The notes: generated by a model not told the origin, from the sequence alone. Shown: positions 55,901 through 60,300, counted from the stretch's first letter. The stretch is 64,000 nt of DNA from Bolinopsis microptera (GCF_026151205.1 NC_087073.1:14467837-14531836), one strand, 5' to 3'. Numbers and translations: made by a program.

Positions 55901-57500
55901 GTTCAACATACAGAAACGAGATATAGGCCTAGCAGGCTTTATACAGGTTTTAAGTTTGGTTACCGTTTATATTTTACAGATGAAAATCTAGCCATTAATA
56001 CAATTAAAATAAGCGCTCTTTTTGTTAAGATTTTACCGATAATACTGTGAAAATTGATACAAAACATCGAGGATTCAACGAAAATAAAGGCTCAAGTTAC
56101 TATAAGAGTATAAGGTAAACAAGGTAACTAAGGAACAAAGTATCAACTCAAACGTAAGCAAGGCTAATAAAGCAATTTTAGCTCAAAATAAACTCACGGT
56201 CAAACTACTTGTTGTCTTGACAACGGTTTAAGGAATAATCAATTTCAGAAACTGCGGTACGGGACTTAAACAGTAATGAATGAACTAAAATAGTTGATAT
56301 CCTAATACAGCATTACAACAATTAGGATATATCCATGAAATACTGGGCCGATACGAAAAAGTTTCTGATTTCTTCTTTTAGGAATCTGACAGGATGGCTT
56401 TCCCTTTATTAGAATTTGGAATGCCACCACCTTAACTTTTAAGATAGATCAGTAATTGGCCTTGAAAGAACATCGTAAAAATGCATCAGACTTCGAGGAT
56501 ACTGCAATTGAGACGGGACGCGGTGACACGAATAGTATTTTCAAAAGGCAATTACAATCAGCAAAATACAATTCCGCCAATTTAGCGGTCATAGAAAATC
56601 TGAAAAGGATACTGACACTGATATCTGTGTATAAAAATGTTCCAAAAGTTCGCACTACCTTAACAATAATGATCCCGTTTTTGGGGATTGCAATATTTCA
56701 AATCTTAAAAACAACAGCCCCGTCGTCTATTAGGAGCCGGACAGAAAGAGCGTATATTAAGACGCAATGAAACTGCCACTCCATGGCAACATTTAAATAT
56801 ATCGACTCTGTTACATCGTTTCCTCAAATTATTTGTTGACTAGTAGTGTTGAAAGTATTAAAATATGTGTTGAACAGTAAATTGAGACGGCTGACTGTTG
56901 AGGGCTCAGTTTATCTGGGCAGCACCTCAATACACATGACATTACGGTTTGTTAGCTACGTAACGTGACTTTGAATGAAGAACATTGGCCTGTACGTTAT
57001 TTTAATGTAAGTATTAGTAAGATTAACAAAAATAACTTATCTACGTGATAAAAATATGGTCTGGATGAAAAAAGTTTTTGACTTACTTATCTTCCGACTC
57101 ATGCTGACACTAAAATGATATGTAATGGGCCTCAACTTGAGTCTGTCAAGTACAAGATTAGATCCTTACGAACAGATTCTATTGTTCTGTAATCATGACA
57201 GACTCGGAAAACCCCTCTCTCACATGTTAACTTTAATACTTTGATGAGGTTTATCTAAAGACAAGAATATCTCTATTCCCCCAATAACCCTGCCTCTCTG
57301 TCATTCATTATAAATCTGCTCCCCTCAGTTGCTGCAGCTCGTACAGCGGAGCACATTACGACGTACTCTCCGCACCAAACAACGTGTTCGACACCATACC
57401 TGTATCTCCGGAGATGTTAACAGACCATCTCCCCGACACCCTCGTTTACCTTCTCAAGGAGTTACAACCCATCGACGTATCCCCCGGCAGTCACATTTAG
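5120..57500 (+). CDS. DAGLB: sn1-specific diacylglycerol lipase (DAGL-beta type), 14 exons over 52 kb
   Basis: This membrane serine hydrolase releases the sn-1 acyl chain of diacylglycerol and so makes 2-monoacylglycerols such as 2-AG. I assembled it from 14 exons totalling 1848 nt (615 residues); every junction keeps phase. The order follows the family: RRWYIGSDDLVFP start, four N-terminal membrane segments ending in VIAVFDPFGG, a linker, then FYVAVDH and RGTLSLQ, the nucleophile elbow GHSLGAG (Ser414), YPTLRCFAYGPPGG, LYPPGKVI and MLTDHLPD with the putative catalytic His592. The length and the CCS..AHY..EMLTDHLPD ending match DAGL-beta (about 672 residues) rather than the long-tailed alpha form. 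The position of the catalytic Asp (52 residues after Ser in human enzymes) holds Glu466. The gene contains other genes in its introns. A transcript would prove that the 33.8-kb intron is spliced; the matching phases and uninterrupted family alignment make it likely. Confidence 0.9.
6377..7299 (+). repeat. 40-bp minisatellite, about 23 copies, in DAGL intron 4
   Basis: A 40-bp unit that includes CAGTTTCCCGACCTAGGTTC repeats almost perfectly from 6377. Only a few substitutions occur (for example TCCTG, ACATAGG and ACCTTGG variants). The last copy runs into the polypyrimidine/acceptor sequence TTGTTGTATAG at 7302, so the array ends exactly at exon 5. Each unit also contains a pyrimidine run followed by ACCTAG, which looks like a 3' splice site. 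The near-identity indicates recent expansion or homogenisation. Confidence 0.97.
7679..8734. other. DAGL intron stretch without recognisable genes
   Basis: Part of the 2.8-kb intron between exons 6 and 7. Open frames near 8065-8400 lack domains or usable splice sites. The stretch 7820-8100 has higher GC and may be old repeat sequence, but I cannot name a family. Confidence 0.4.
8735..9345 (-). CDS. Orphan exon encoding a UBA/CUE-like domain and Ser/Thr-rich flanks
   Basis: An open frame on the minus strand runs from a possible acceptor (CTCACCTAG just upstream of 9345) to a stop at 8735-8737, about 200 residues. It contains a threonine/proline-rich start, a helical segment YATKLGYPDNLITRVLNDLG followed by QDAETEELLSHLISL, and a basic, serine-rich tail. 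The helical segment resembles the UBA/CUE-like module of the Regnase (ZC3H12) and N4BP1 family (pattern KLGY...VL..LG..A....LL..L). No NYN nuclease domain follows, and no convincing methionine starts the frame, so this would be the last exon of a gene whose other exons I did not find, or a captured fragment. It lies antisense inside DAGL intron 6. Function unknown. Confidence 0.4.
9346..10434. other. Remainder of DAGL intron 6
   Basis: AT-rich intron sequence. I see no gene, no clear repeat and no upstream exon for the antisense frame at 8735-9345. Confidence 0.4.
10908..23106. other. First 12 kb of the giant DAGL intron: no genes seen
   Basis: This stretch is AT-rich and its open frames are short and featureless. 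Simple repeats include AAAGT near 11636-11660, a CTCTC/CTCTCG run near 15192-15240, a duplicated GCTGCAGGTGTTATCTAGTT near 15403 and 15429, and a 20-bp unit around TATTTTATTTTCCTATGATA near 16306-16384. Small hairpins occur at 16139-16168 (12-bp perfect arms) and near 17500-17580 (imperfect arms ending in AATATCACTTTCTTGCTCA). A short dispersed repeat around 18645-18715 (GCAATGAAACT...CCATGGCAACATT) has a second copy near 56760-56812. No RNA gene was recognised. Confidence 0.45.
23107..23526 (+). repeat. 20-bp minisatellite of about 21 units, each with a CACGTG E-box
   Basis: The unit GGTCACGTGTGTTGAGGGGT repeats about 21 times with few changes (TTGCGG and TGGTGAGG variants). Every intact unit carries the palindromic E-box CACGTG, so about twenty identical bHLH-type sites sit 20 bp apart, roughly two helical turns. 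The array lies in the long DAGL intron, 2.2 kb upstream of the nested GPCR. Confidence 0.95.
23798..25253. mobile_element. Mutator-like (MULE) DNA transposon with long terminal inverted repeats
   Basis: A 1456-bp element is flanked by an 8-bp direct duplication, ATATCTTT, at 23790-23797 and 25254-25261. Its terminal inverted repeats exceed 140 bp. Each includes CTGCGGCGGAAGTCACTG, several GGACGGTACAGCGGA units, and CAAAGTAAAGTGGGTGTCA in one orientation or the other. The two ends differ mainly in the number of internal 15-bp units. Inside is a decayed minus-strand transposase with a FLYWCH finger. The long repeats, the FLYWCH/MULE coding remnant and the duplication length agree with the Mutator superfamily; hAT also makes 8-bp duplications but does not fit the coding part. 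It is not able to move by itself. Confidence 0.85.
24231..24628 (-). pseudogene. Decayed FLYWCH/MULE transposase fragment
   Basis: Reading down from the ATG at 24628, the frame gives LLHRGFRYSKDGKPTLDGRQA, the first half of a FLYWCH zinc finger, and then hits a stop at 24506-24508. A neighbouring frame continues the finger with KKNDRCKGRLYTLNGSLV. A third frame, ending at 24231, gives WNAYDRT and MNRTNNFVESSNKKF. The last string is typical of the C-terminus of MULE-type transposases (RTNN.VE..N). The middle of the transposase, including the DDE core, is missing. At least two frame changes are needed, so the gene is dead. Confidence 0.72.
25684..26892 (+). CDS. Intronless class A (rhodopsin-like) G-protein-coupled receptor
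   Basis: 402 residues with seven hydrophobic segments. Class A landmarks: Gly45-Asn46 in TM1 (IGNTVIL), Asp75 in TM2 (LAVSD), Cys103 at the top of TM3, a Cys in the second extracellular loop (KGSCDYHHG) that could pair with it, Pro in TM6 (FISYMPY), and an NPxxY-like NVFIYY in TM7. Sites for N-glycosylation lie in the extracellular N-terminus. The DRY motif after TM3 is replaced by NKW (Asn127-Lys128-Trp129, in LISVNKWMRC), and the tryptophan of the TM6 CWxP motif is absent, so activation may differ from the canonical mode. The ligand cannot be told. It lies on the DAGL strand inside the long intron, 430 bp after the Mutator-like element. Being intronless, it may have arisen by retroposition or belong to an intronless receptor family. 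Confidence 0.9.
   Translation: MLNDSVYSTPSRPTPPHQNNYTRSETELFILTVWTSWSLASALIGNTVILVGIYSRAFRIDKLSLLTIKNLAVSDIYFNLIWVLPTLITLLNGNKWVLGPGICNFTTYMQYPPAIATIFFITLISVNKWMRCQFPLKTLDITTRTAYKLTIFIWGFSFLHPTAYFVSNLIKTDDPRYMELDLYKGSCDYHHGLDLAVYWSGVDLTCSLVCCMTPSGILLASNAAILYIVKKKGRGNVRVSNLLMIVCLTCMFFISYMPYTVKYLMPFLVSDPHILPDGFVVMTYFMLYINSWANVFIYYFTNTSFKKFVLRLIKCGEPSRKITNSSMRIMEKSRLAHVDRLRQVQLRKGSPRTENGRLISVIVMPTEICAEPVVLETCELTPLEERVTEDNHVLTDCEEANV
26893..28360. other. Spacer between the GPCR and the Ig-receptor cluster
   Basis: The stretch contains a poly-C tract near 27763-27781 followed by CCTCC repeats. A minus-strand open frame at about 27867-28080 ends in a good donor (CCGATG|GTAAGT on that strand); its peptide (WNMIMSPTLAKLNMM) matches nothing I know. 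I do not call it a gene. Confidence 0.35.
28361..28465 (+). CDS. Possible orphan or cassette exon of 35 codons
   Basis: A 105-nt open block lies between an acceptor (TTATATCTACAG) and a donor (CACAG|GTAAAT), open in phase 0 at both ends. It encodes the string MLPYMFDVTWRDLHPKGLV, which looks protein-like but which I do not recognise. It sits in the long DAGL intron, whose flanking exons also join in phase 0, so it could be included in DAGL mRNA without changing the frame. It could equally be a leftover exon of another gene. Confidence 0.3.
29065..31638 (+). CDS. Type I membrane receptor A: novel N-terminal domain, Ig domain, Cys-rich stalk, tyrosine-motif tail
   Basis: The first exon starts at ATG 29065 and is open to a stop at 31036 (657 residues). 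Signal peptide 1-19 (MRSFLVLVLFFVSFENVKG). Residues 20-190 form a domain I cannot name (VTGIITARFETF, SFEIVKSIQISDL). Residues about 193-290 form an Ig domain (LTCTGSGAPYLDVMWT, DHLGEWICTI). A second beta-rich domain follows to about 380, then a Cys-rich ephrin-receptor-like stalk to about 450 (CEECEPGQTS, NPCPDNQTSSY) and a membrane span at about 467-490. The tail has Tyr543 (YANM), Tyr593 (YANL) and Tyr649 (YAVI). If the donor at 31035 (GG|GTAAAA) joins the acceptor before 31398, the frame continues into exon 2 (31398-31638) with two TYACVEL motifs and EYSTM. The plan (Ig ectodomain, single span, ITIM/ITAM-like tail) recalls cnidarian Alr allorecognition receptors, but here the ectodomain is a single exon. 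Ligand unknown. Confidence 0.85.
31639..33886. repeat. Spacer with two copies of a dispersed retroelement-like repeat and a palindrome
   Basis: One repeat copy lies near 32374-32693 and the other near 33161-33790. Both begin with ACTAGCAGRAACCCGT, share GGTGTCAAGA, CACTTGGGGGTCCAAATTT and GTCGTGGTGTCAGTAAAATGG (T/C at the second base), and end in TTTATATATARTAAGATGTG. The second copy is interrupted near 33440-33750. A palindrome of about 103 bp lies at 32784-32886, with AGATACAAACATAAACTCTG at one end and its complement at the other. The stretch before 33160 and that after 33790 match the 5' flank of receptor A, so the second copy is inserted in a duplicated promoter. Confidence 0.75.
33887..34941 (+). 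pseudogene. Receptor B: truncated pseudogene of the Ig-receptor family
   Basis: The sequence aligns closely with receptor A from the signal peptide (MRSVLVLILFFASLEKVKAC) to just after its second beta-rich domain begins. Lesions: a stop at 33959-33961, only 24 codons after the start; a frame break between 34200 and 34270; a 7-nt insertion near 34640, which shifts the frame in the Ig domain; and loss of everything after 34941. The truncation point (ATACTGGCTATG) runs directly into a copy of the family promoter. Stalk, membrane span and tail are absent. Ig landmarks such as LTCTGSGAPYLDVMWT and DHLGEWICTI remain readable, so decay is recent. Confidence 0.9.
34942..35147 (+). promoter_or_regulatory. 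Duplicated 5' flank of receptor C, shared with receptor A
   Basis: The segment GGCATGAACTATGGTAATAT through GGGAGCARAGTTTTGGA is almost identical upstream of receptor C (34942-35147) and receptor A (about 28857-29064). An older version upstream of pseudogene B is split by a repeat (33080-33160 and 33790-33886). The shared block includes CGCGAGCTGAGAAAAGTCCC and the stretch right before ATG, so it probably contains promoter and 5' UTR. Co-expression of A and C is therefore plausible. Confidence 0.55.
35148..36916 (+). CDS. Type I membrane receptor C: same ectodomain family, different membrane span and tail
   Basis: Exon 1 is 35148-36531 (donor CAG|GTTACT) and exon 2 is 36681-36916 (acceptor ACCGTCAG), joining in phase 1 to give 539 residues. 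Signal peptide, N-terminal domain, Ig domain, second beta domain and Cys-rich stalk are nearly identical to receptor A up to PAPEPTVP. If exon 1 were not spliced, the protein would stop after DSGYC and be secreted. Exon 2 supplies the span (WGLAAVFFITTVLLSIAS) and a short tail with YSEN, YIENV, YNNH and YEMK around four tyrosines. It lacks the YANM/YANL/YAVI set of receptor A, so the two products probably signal differently. Differences from A cluster in the second beta domain and stalk. Exon 2's acceptor has a weak pyrimidine tract. Confidence 0.83.
36917..37508. other. Spacer downstream of receptor C
   Basis: No gene is visible. A GTGGGTGTGTGGGTGGTAGGTGG-type simple repeat near 37413-37452 and the following CTAACGGTTTTATCAAGAAAACTG look like the 5' remnant of a transposable element, perhaps the one that carries the reverse transcriptase. 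Confidence 0.4.
37509..39865 (+). mobile_element. Penelope-like reverse transcriptase, split by a DNA transposon insertion
   Basis: The 5' half (37509-38010) has the PLE-type SVDKASNNYVFVCKKFY block and LPRIFWIPKLHKNPYKSRFI. The 3' half (38853-39865) has VYDFTTLYTNLDL, GIPMGGNSSSQFADLSL, the catalytic RYVDDLN (YxDD) and VNYLDINI, then a thumb-like ending. These are the signatures of Penelope-like reverse transcriptases, though another non-LTR class cannot be wholly excluded. The N-terminus is cut and no GIY-YIG endonuclease follows the stop at 39863. Without the 834-bp insertion and one copy of its 8-bp duplication, both halves would be in the same frame. Confidence 0.8.
38011..38844. mobile_element. 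834-bp non-autonomous DNA transposon inside the reverse transcriptase
   Basis: It is flanked by CAACAAAG at 38003-38010 and 38845-38852, an 8-bp target duplication. Its terminal inverted repeats are about 25 bp (GGGTGGCAGACAACTGAACC at the left; complement of GGCTACCGGACAACTGAACC at the right). Second, subterminal copies of CGACAACTGAACC occur near 38109 and 38740. The internal 85-codon open frame (38449-38706) has no domain I recognise. An 8-bp duplication suggests hAT or Mutator-type mobilisation in trans. Confidence 0.85.
39886..39944 (+). other. Stable hairpin with possible pseudoknot just 3' of the reverse transcriptase
   Basis: CTTGGCAC (39892-39899) pairs with GTGCCAAG (39937-39944), and ACCGGT (39905-39910) with ACCGGT (39931-39936). 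GGGGGT (39886-39891), just outside the stem, is complementary to ACCCCC (39922-39927) in the loop. It begins 20 nt after the stop codon. It may be a template-recognition structure of the retroelement. Confidence 0.45.
39945..40705. other. Spacer downstream of the retroelement
   Basis: I see no gene. Any further exons of the minus-strand sushi protein should lie here, but none could be recognised. A CTCTCTCA simple repeat is near 40257-40300. Confidence 0.35.
40706..41469 (-). CDS. Secreted protein with apple-like Cys-rich domain and sushi (CCP) domain, 3' end not found
   Basis: Exon 1 (41469 down to 41040) begins with a signal peptide (MKLAIVFTVCLLHSATQS). A Cys-rich region follows with GPGCWQ, DDCISWCNEEERCLAVAI, YRECFRV and YKSCFG; the spacing resembles a PAN/apple-like fold. 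Exon 2 (40924 down to 40706) joins in phase 1 and encodes a sushi domain with four cysteines (DCTGLPS, TVNCSPGF, VVVCSGE, DPPIC); the usual Trp before the last Cys is Phe. A donor, TTTCAG|GTAACT, ends exon 2, so the gene continues, but I could not identify the next exon. The protein is probably extracellular, binding proteins or sugars. It is antisense to DAGL inside the long intron, next to the Ig-receptor cluster. Confidence 0.8.
41470..43006. other. Intronic spacer without recognised genes
   Basis: AT-rich. The minus-strand promoter of the sushi gene is presumably just above 41469. No repeat family or RNA gene was recognised. Confidence 0.4.
43007..43163. repeat. 32-bp minisatellite, five copies
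   Basis: The unit ACCATCTCTGGTAGTGATGC followed by CACACAGAGCAC is repeated five times, with one T-for-G change in the fourth copy (GATACC). Both strands show an artificial repeated open frame; I do not consider it coding. Confidence 0.95.
43164..44739. other. 3' end of the giant DAGL intron
   Basis: No gene is visible. A short duplication, AATAGACCAAAAGCTTG (first copy TTAATAGACC, second AAATAGACC), lies near 43836 and 43856. The stretch ends with the TATATTACAG acceptor of DAGL exon 9. Confidence 0.4.
44740..47509 (+). CDS. DAGLB: DAGL exons 9-12 (catalytic core)
   Basis: Exons: 44740-44823, 45225-45374, 46946-47073 and 47368-47509. Exon 9 encodes the strand FYVAVDH and VTIRGTLSLQ. Exon 10 encodes HRGMVLSASNII, matching the human HKGMVLSAEYI. 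Exon 11 encodes LLVLGHSLGAGAATLLSF with the nucleophile Ser414 and then CFAYGPPGGLL. Exon 12 begins EEAAEESKKFVV and includes VVNKEFATRLSI, where family members have a GKD(L/V)xPR motif; the Asp is replaced by Glu466 (codon GAG, 47423-47425). The acceptor of exon 11 sits at the end of a nine-base AAATATGCT repeat. Confidence 0.92.
45452..45497. repeat. Perfect 19-bp hairpin in DAGL intron 10
   Basis: GCAATATGTACTTCCTGAA (45452-45470) and its exact reverse complement (45479-45497) are separated by the 8-nt loop CATCAGGA. It begins 78 bp after exon 10 and 19 bp before the Harbinger end. Confidence 0.8.
45516..46846. mobile_element. Decayed Harbinger-type DNA transposon
   Basis: The left end, GGGTGTCTTCCACGAA (45516), and the complement of the right end, GGGCCTCCTCCACGAA (46846), form 16-bp terminal inverted repeats with three mismatches. 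Many ACTTAAGTAC-type words lie inside both ends (45545-45860 and 46735-46825). Between them is a minus-strand HARBI1-like transposase remnant. I could not confirm a 3-bp target duplication. The element fills most of DAGL intron 10. Confidence 0.72.
46180..46673 (-). pseudogene. HARBI1-like transposase remnant
   Basis: On the minus strand one frame gives NCHVICDINEQFLTLLCVG. After a frame change near 46495 the next gives WPGSIHDSAIWKLSGVKTL, the classic PGS.HDS block. After an in-frame stop it continues with LLGDSGYGQREIMMVPLLEE, KEKRYNVAHKKCR and VERAIGVLKSRFRCL, the C-terminal half of the Harbinger DDE nuclease. The N-terminal part is missing. Two lesions make it inactive. Confidence 0.8.
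46885..46945 (+). repeat. 9-bp AAATATGCT repeat forming the acceptor of DAGL exon 11
   Basis: About seven tandem AAATATGCT units (one AAATATTCT) run into AAATATGCCAG, whose AG is the acceptor for exon 11 at 46946. The polypyrimidine tract is therefore replaced by repeat sequence, with TACCTCTCTCT just upstream of the repeat at 46870-46880. Confidence 0.85.
47510..47910. other. Start of DAGL intron 12
   Basis: No gene is seen; presumably the 3' UTR of the minus-strand receptor that ends at 47911. Confidence 0.4.
47911..49074 (-). CDS. Single-pass membrane protein with ITIM-like tyrosine tail
   Basis: A single exon of 387 residues. Signal peptide 1-20 (MMQALTITLCLLVITKIVLT). The ectodomain has about nine cysteines (WKCKSGL, VECLGL, ECGQRL, DCITQ, KCSVV, KCNMTI, CSCTCG) and matches no family I know. 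An acidic juxtamembrane stretch (SDDEEAEDGSYQEEE) precedes one membrane span (LLLLILGVLSAMLLSSIISN). The tail begins with a basic stop-transfer segment, then a proline-rich stretch (FSPPAPPSFQPP) and three Y-x-x-hydrophobic motifs: YSRV, YNTV and YQKL. Such motifs bind SH2 domains or adaptor complexes when phosphorylated. It lies antisense in DAGL intron 12, about 11 kb from the Ig receptors. Function unknown; a receptor is the natural reading. Confidence 0.85.
   Translation of the reverse strand: MMQALTITLCLLVITKIVLTEPPYFIIVRLPSESYNDPLSAQFKQIFSSDQHPLPEWKCKSGLTPIKFPHDEQVTNARSMDLEVGSEVECLGLVVTVVAGREVRLWRGEATECGQRLQATTHELTRTTNKVSETFTLLPQTEFSVYSAQPSADCITQSINYIDPPKLVFRFQKTESSKCSVVSNDLSVVKCNMTISAGSKGTVAMATGTTEINVPDFIWQMDAKTIRCSCTCGIKTEFSTSSSVITTSINYNNSVSDDEEAEDGSYQEEEKVDMNLLLLILGVLSAMLLSSIISNIFFFNLARSLKRKLNKAKKNPFSPPAPPSFQPPVQYSRVHRITNECHHYNTVSLELSDCLGLDAGKGGTTGSGSDRPVYQKLRSNDADDVEL
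49075..50852. other. Spacer upstream of the minus-strand receptor
   Basis: No gene is seen. The first few hundred bases above 49074 should contain the receptor's promoter; no defined motif is recognised. The frame at 50076-50267 has no supporting features. Confidence 0.4.
50853..51030 (+). repeat. 12-bp satellite AATTAACTAAGT, left part
   Basis: About 14 units, almost perfect (one AAGC, one ATTTAATTAACT variant), run up to the fold-back element at 51031. The same unit in the same orientation resumes at its far side (53655-53790). Confidence 0.95.
51031..53654. mobile_element. Fold-back DNA element with two 904-bp inverted arms
   Basis: The left arm (51031-51934) and right arm (52751-53654) are reverse complements over about 904 bp with few mismatches (for example GATCCTTCGGTTC against GATCCTTCGCTTC). 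Outer ends are GATGTGGATACTGGCGGGGA and its complement, flanked by TA on both sides. The 816-bp centre holds a transposase fragment. The flanking 12-bp satellite has the same orientation on both sides, so the element inserted into that array. High arm identity suggests recent origin or gene conversion between the arms. Confidence 0.88.
52098..52325 (-). pseudogene. C-terminal fragment of a DDE_Tnp_4-type transposase
   Basis: The fragment includes TPEEVAASRKVSIARIHVER followed by SIGYLKRYKILGN and ends VCAQLVNLNPVF before its stop. The pattern (LT.EEV..SR..A..RIHVER..G.LK..KIL, then VCA.L.NL) is that of the DDE_Tnp_4/ISL2EU-IS4EU transposases, and the Glu of VER is the expected third acidic residue. 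Only about 75 residues remain and no N-terminal part is seen, so it cannot be active. Confidence 0.78.
53655..53790 (+). repeat. 12-bp satellite AATTAACTAAGT, right part
   Basis: The array continues after the fold-back element, with more ATTTAATTAACT-type variants on this side. It ends 16 bp before the acceptor of DAGL exon 13. Confidence 0.93.
53807..57500 (+). CDS. DAGLB: DAGL exons 13-14 (C-terminal end)
   Basis: Exon 13 (53807-54000) starts 152 bp after the fold-back element and encodes KLYPPGKVIFIHRNE near its end. Its donor CAG|GTTAGA at 54000/54001 is the first copy of a 35-bp minisatellite. Exon 14 (57329-57500) follows a clean CCCCTCAG acceptor and gives CCSSYSGAHYDVL and MLTDHLPDTLVYLLKEL, then a stop at 57498-57500. 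Both sides of the intron are in phase 2. His592 in TDHLPD is at the position of the catalytic His (His639 by my count in human DAGL-beta). The short tail after it ends in SPGSHI, without the long regulatory tail of DAGL-alpha. Confidence 0.88.
53978..55930 (+). repeat. 35-bp minisatellite made from the DAGL exon 13/intron junction, about 55 copies
   Basis: The unit begins CAGAAACGAGATACAAGCCA and ends GGTTAGTTCAACACT. The first copy covers the last 20-odd bases of exon 13 and the first bases of the intron, so each unit carries a CAG|GTTAGT 5' splice site. Later copies diverge (GATACAGGCC, GATACTGGCC, TTATTTCAA, GACAGG). From 54001 to 54250 the exon frame remains open. Three units are 105 bp (35 codons), so a donor three units downstream would keep the frame. 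Confidence 0.95.
55931..57328. other. Rest of the last DAGL intron
   Basis: A 100-codon open frame at 56456-56770 has a hydrophobic stretch (LTIMIPFLGIAIFQIL) but no ATG start and no recognised domain. It ends in the dispersed repeat with GACGCAATGAAACT near 56760-56812. The intron ends in CTCCCCTCAG before exon 14. Confidence 0.4.
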
Positions 57501-60084
57501 TCACCTTAGTCTCACTGGTTGGGGCAACATCAAGACACCTCGAATTTGTGATCTTCGAAATAATATGACTTGAAAACTAAACTGCTGGTTCATTTTAATT
57601 ATTACGTTTGCAGTTGGAAACATTTGGCTTTTTAAATCAATAGTTGACAATGTTTACTTGAAGCAAGAATCTAAAGTTGAAAGCAGAGTACAGCACAAGT
57701 ACACGAACGTTAACAAGAATTTAATTACTGCATTCATATACCCACAAGCAGCAACAGGGTGACACTAAATTTGAGGTCGAGTTTATTGCGGTTACATGAT
57801 TGTTATTACAATTTATGTGGGACCGTGCAAATCGTTATGGTAATCTTGACAACCTTAATTTCTTAATTTGAGCCGACCTATGTTATATTGAGTATCAAAG
57901 TAGGTTGTTGGACGTTGGTGCAATGAAGGTTTTATGAATTTATTAACTTATCAGAAAAGATTTAGTACCCTGAACCGTTAAAGTATAGGAAAGTTTTATT
58001 GACTTGTAGATTATTGTCATATAATTCAGAGATTAGTTTAGTTAAATGAATAGCATGTTTGTAAATTCTTGTTGTAATAAATTTTGATATTTGTTAATTT
58101 TAATTTTAATCAGCCGTGATACCCCGTGTAATATAAACATTTAGCTTCTCTTTACCAGGCTGCACCATTTTCTATTCTTATTCTCATTTAATCCTGATCT
58201 AGTAACACCTTGATGTCCTATGTGAACTTAATTTTGACCGATTTTGTATTCCGTATCCCTTTTTTTGCGATCTTTTTTGTAGCTTTTTATGTCGGACAGA
58301 TAAAAATATTTCAAGTTGATATAATTTCAAGATTAAACGACTGGTTCAGATATACCTGGATCATATTAACTTACAGTGTAATAATGACATGATACAATTT
58401 AAAGTATATACAATAAAAATTCGCAAGTTAAAGCAAGCTAGCAGTGTGTCAAAGCATATAAGAAAGCATATAAGAAAATAAATGAATATCATAAATAAAC
58501 ATAGGATGTTTAAACTAGGGGCCACGCAGGAGCAACACCAGATTCAGCGGACATAATCTAAATAGAACGAATTGCTAACTGACACTGTACACTAATACAA
58601 AGTTACTGAAGCTTGCAAAACGTTACATATTCATCGTAAAATTTGGTAATTATCCTAATAGCTGATATAGACGAAACAGCTCATAAACATGAAGTTCCCC
58701 GAACCAGGCTATTAAAATGATTATAGCCCTAATTATTCCTTTGATGACAATGATTAGTGACCGCATAATTGTTTACCGGCACGATCTTAACAGTGATAAT
58801 TACAGTGTGAGTTGAATCTACAGTTCAATTAGTGTTATTATTCAATTAGCGATATTATTCACTTATTGGGCCCCTTTTGTGAGGACAGAGCGGGAGACCC
58901 TTCCCAATTGTTTTATCTTACACTGACTGCCTTAATAAGGCTGCTTTTCAAGTTCAAGATGCAAATGTAGCGGCTCAAAAATAGTGAATGGCGGTGTCAG
59001 TCTGTTTATGTATCATTATTCATAAAAGGGGTACAACCTGAATGATAGATTAGTCTATAGAAACTTACACTGTTATAATTAGCGCTGTAAATTGTGAAAA
59101 GGACGAAAGACACCGCTGCTAGCTTGAAGTTATCAGAATGTATTTTAAAATCCATTTTTCACCAGAAACAGTAGTATGATGTATATTTATGCATGCCATT
59201 TGTTATGTTTTTGAATTTGAGAACTGATTCGACTAAAAATATTTGTGTTTTCAATTTTCTTGTTCTTCGGTAACGACAAGGTTTGTTACCGATATTTTGA
59301 TCAGCATCACAACAGAAATTATGTGATGTTGCCATGTGCTGATAAACCGTTTATAATTAGAGGACAATGAACTGTGAACGGCACAATCCACATTCTATCT
59401 GGAATCTGGATGACAGGTTGAAGTCTAGCCGTTCTGCTGTAATGTCTTGTTGAGGAGTCCTCAAGATTCGCTTATAGTTCTACAAGTAGAAAGGAGGCTT
59501 TTTGAGCGCGTGTACTACAACAGTACAACAGTACAACATGCATTTATTGTTTAACGTTGATTCACGATGTCAATCCTTCGCAGCTCGGTGAGGCACAGTG
59601 GTGCATCTCGCCGATCTACCGAAGAGAAGGTTGCGAGAAGCATTATTTGATGCGCGCGCGACCCAGTAGTGCAACGCGCTACAATGTTTAACGCAGCTTC
59701 TAGTACCTCGACTTGTCAGTCACACTCACACTGTCCTCACTGATTGGTCACTGGTCAAACATTCGGTCAGACTGTCAAATTCTGAGTGTCAAATTCGGTC
59801 AGACTTTTTAAATCCGGTCTAGCCCGCGCCATCCAATTCCACCTACAAGTACGACCGCGCGAACTGCACTGCCGACCTGGCCTCACGGTGGAAAATTTGT
59901 CGATCGTGCATAAAATAATACTCGACGACTAATTGATACACGAGCGTTTATTGTATTTTTGTGCCAGCTGTTCATATGAAAAAAATCTGTAGAGGAAAAA
60001 CAGCAAAACTTATTATTTGAACATGATCCCGGACCTAATACTGTAATTATAATGGCGCAGGAGGGTCAACCTGAAAAGAACATT
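57501..60084. other. Region downstream of DAGL without recognised genes
   Basis: The start should include the DAGL 3' UTR (AT-rich). No coding sequence is convincing. The stretch 59560-59900 is richer in CG dinucleotides (for example GATGCGCGCGCGACC) and could be a promoter, but no gene start is linked to it. Confidence 0.4.
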
Positions 60085-60300
60085 GCTTGACCCTCCTGCC
60101 CCACCGCATGGATCAGGAGGTTCATTTCAGAAACAGTGCTTGACCCTCCTGCCCCACCACATGGATCAGGAGGTTCATTTCAGAAAAAACAGTGCTTGAC
60201 CCTCCTGCCCCACCACATGGATTACGGGGGTCACCCACAAAAACAGTGCTTGACCCTCCTGCCCCACCACATGGATTACGGGGGTCACCCACAAGACCAT
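60085..60300. repeat. Minisatellite of about 54 bp, four copies
   Basis: Four units share TGCTTGACCCTCCTGCCCCA. The first two continue with ATGGATCAGGAGGTTCATTT and the last two with ATGGATTACGGGGGTCACCC, so the array has two unit types. A long poly-G run (60503-60523) and a poly-C run (60781-60795) follow downstream. Confidence 0.9.
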
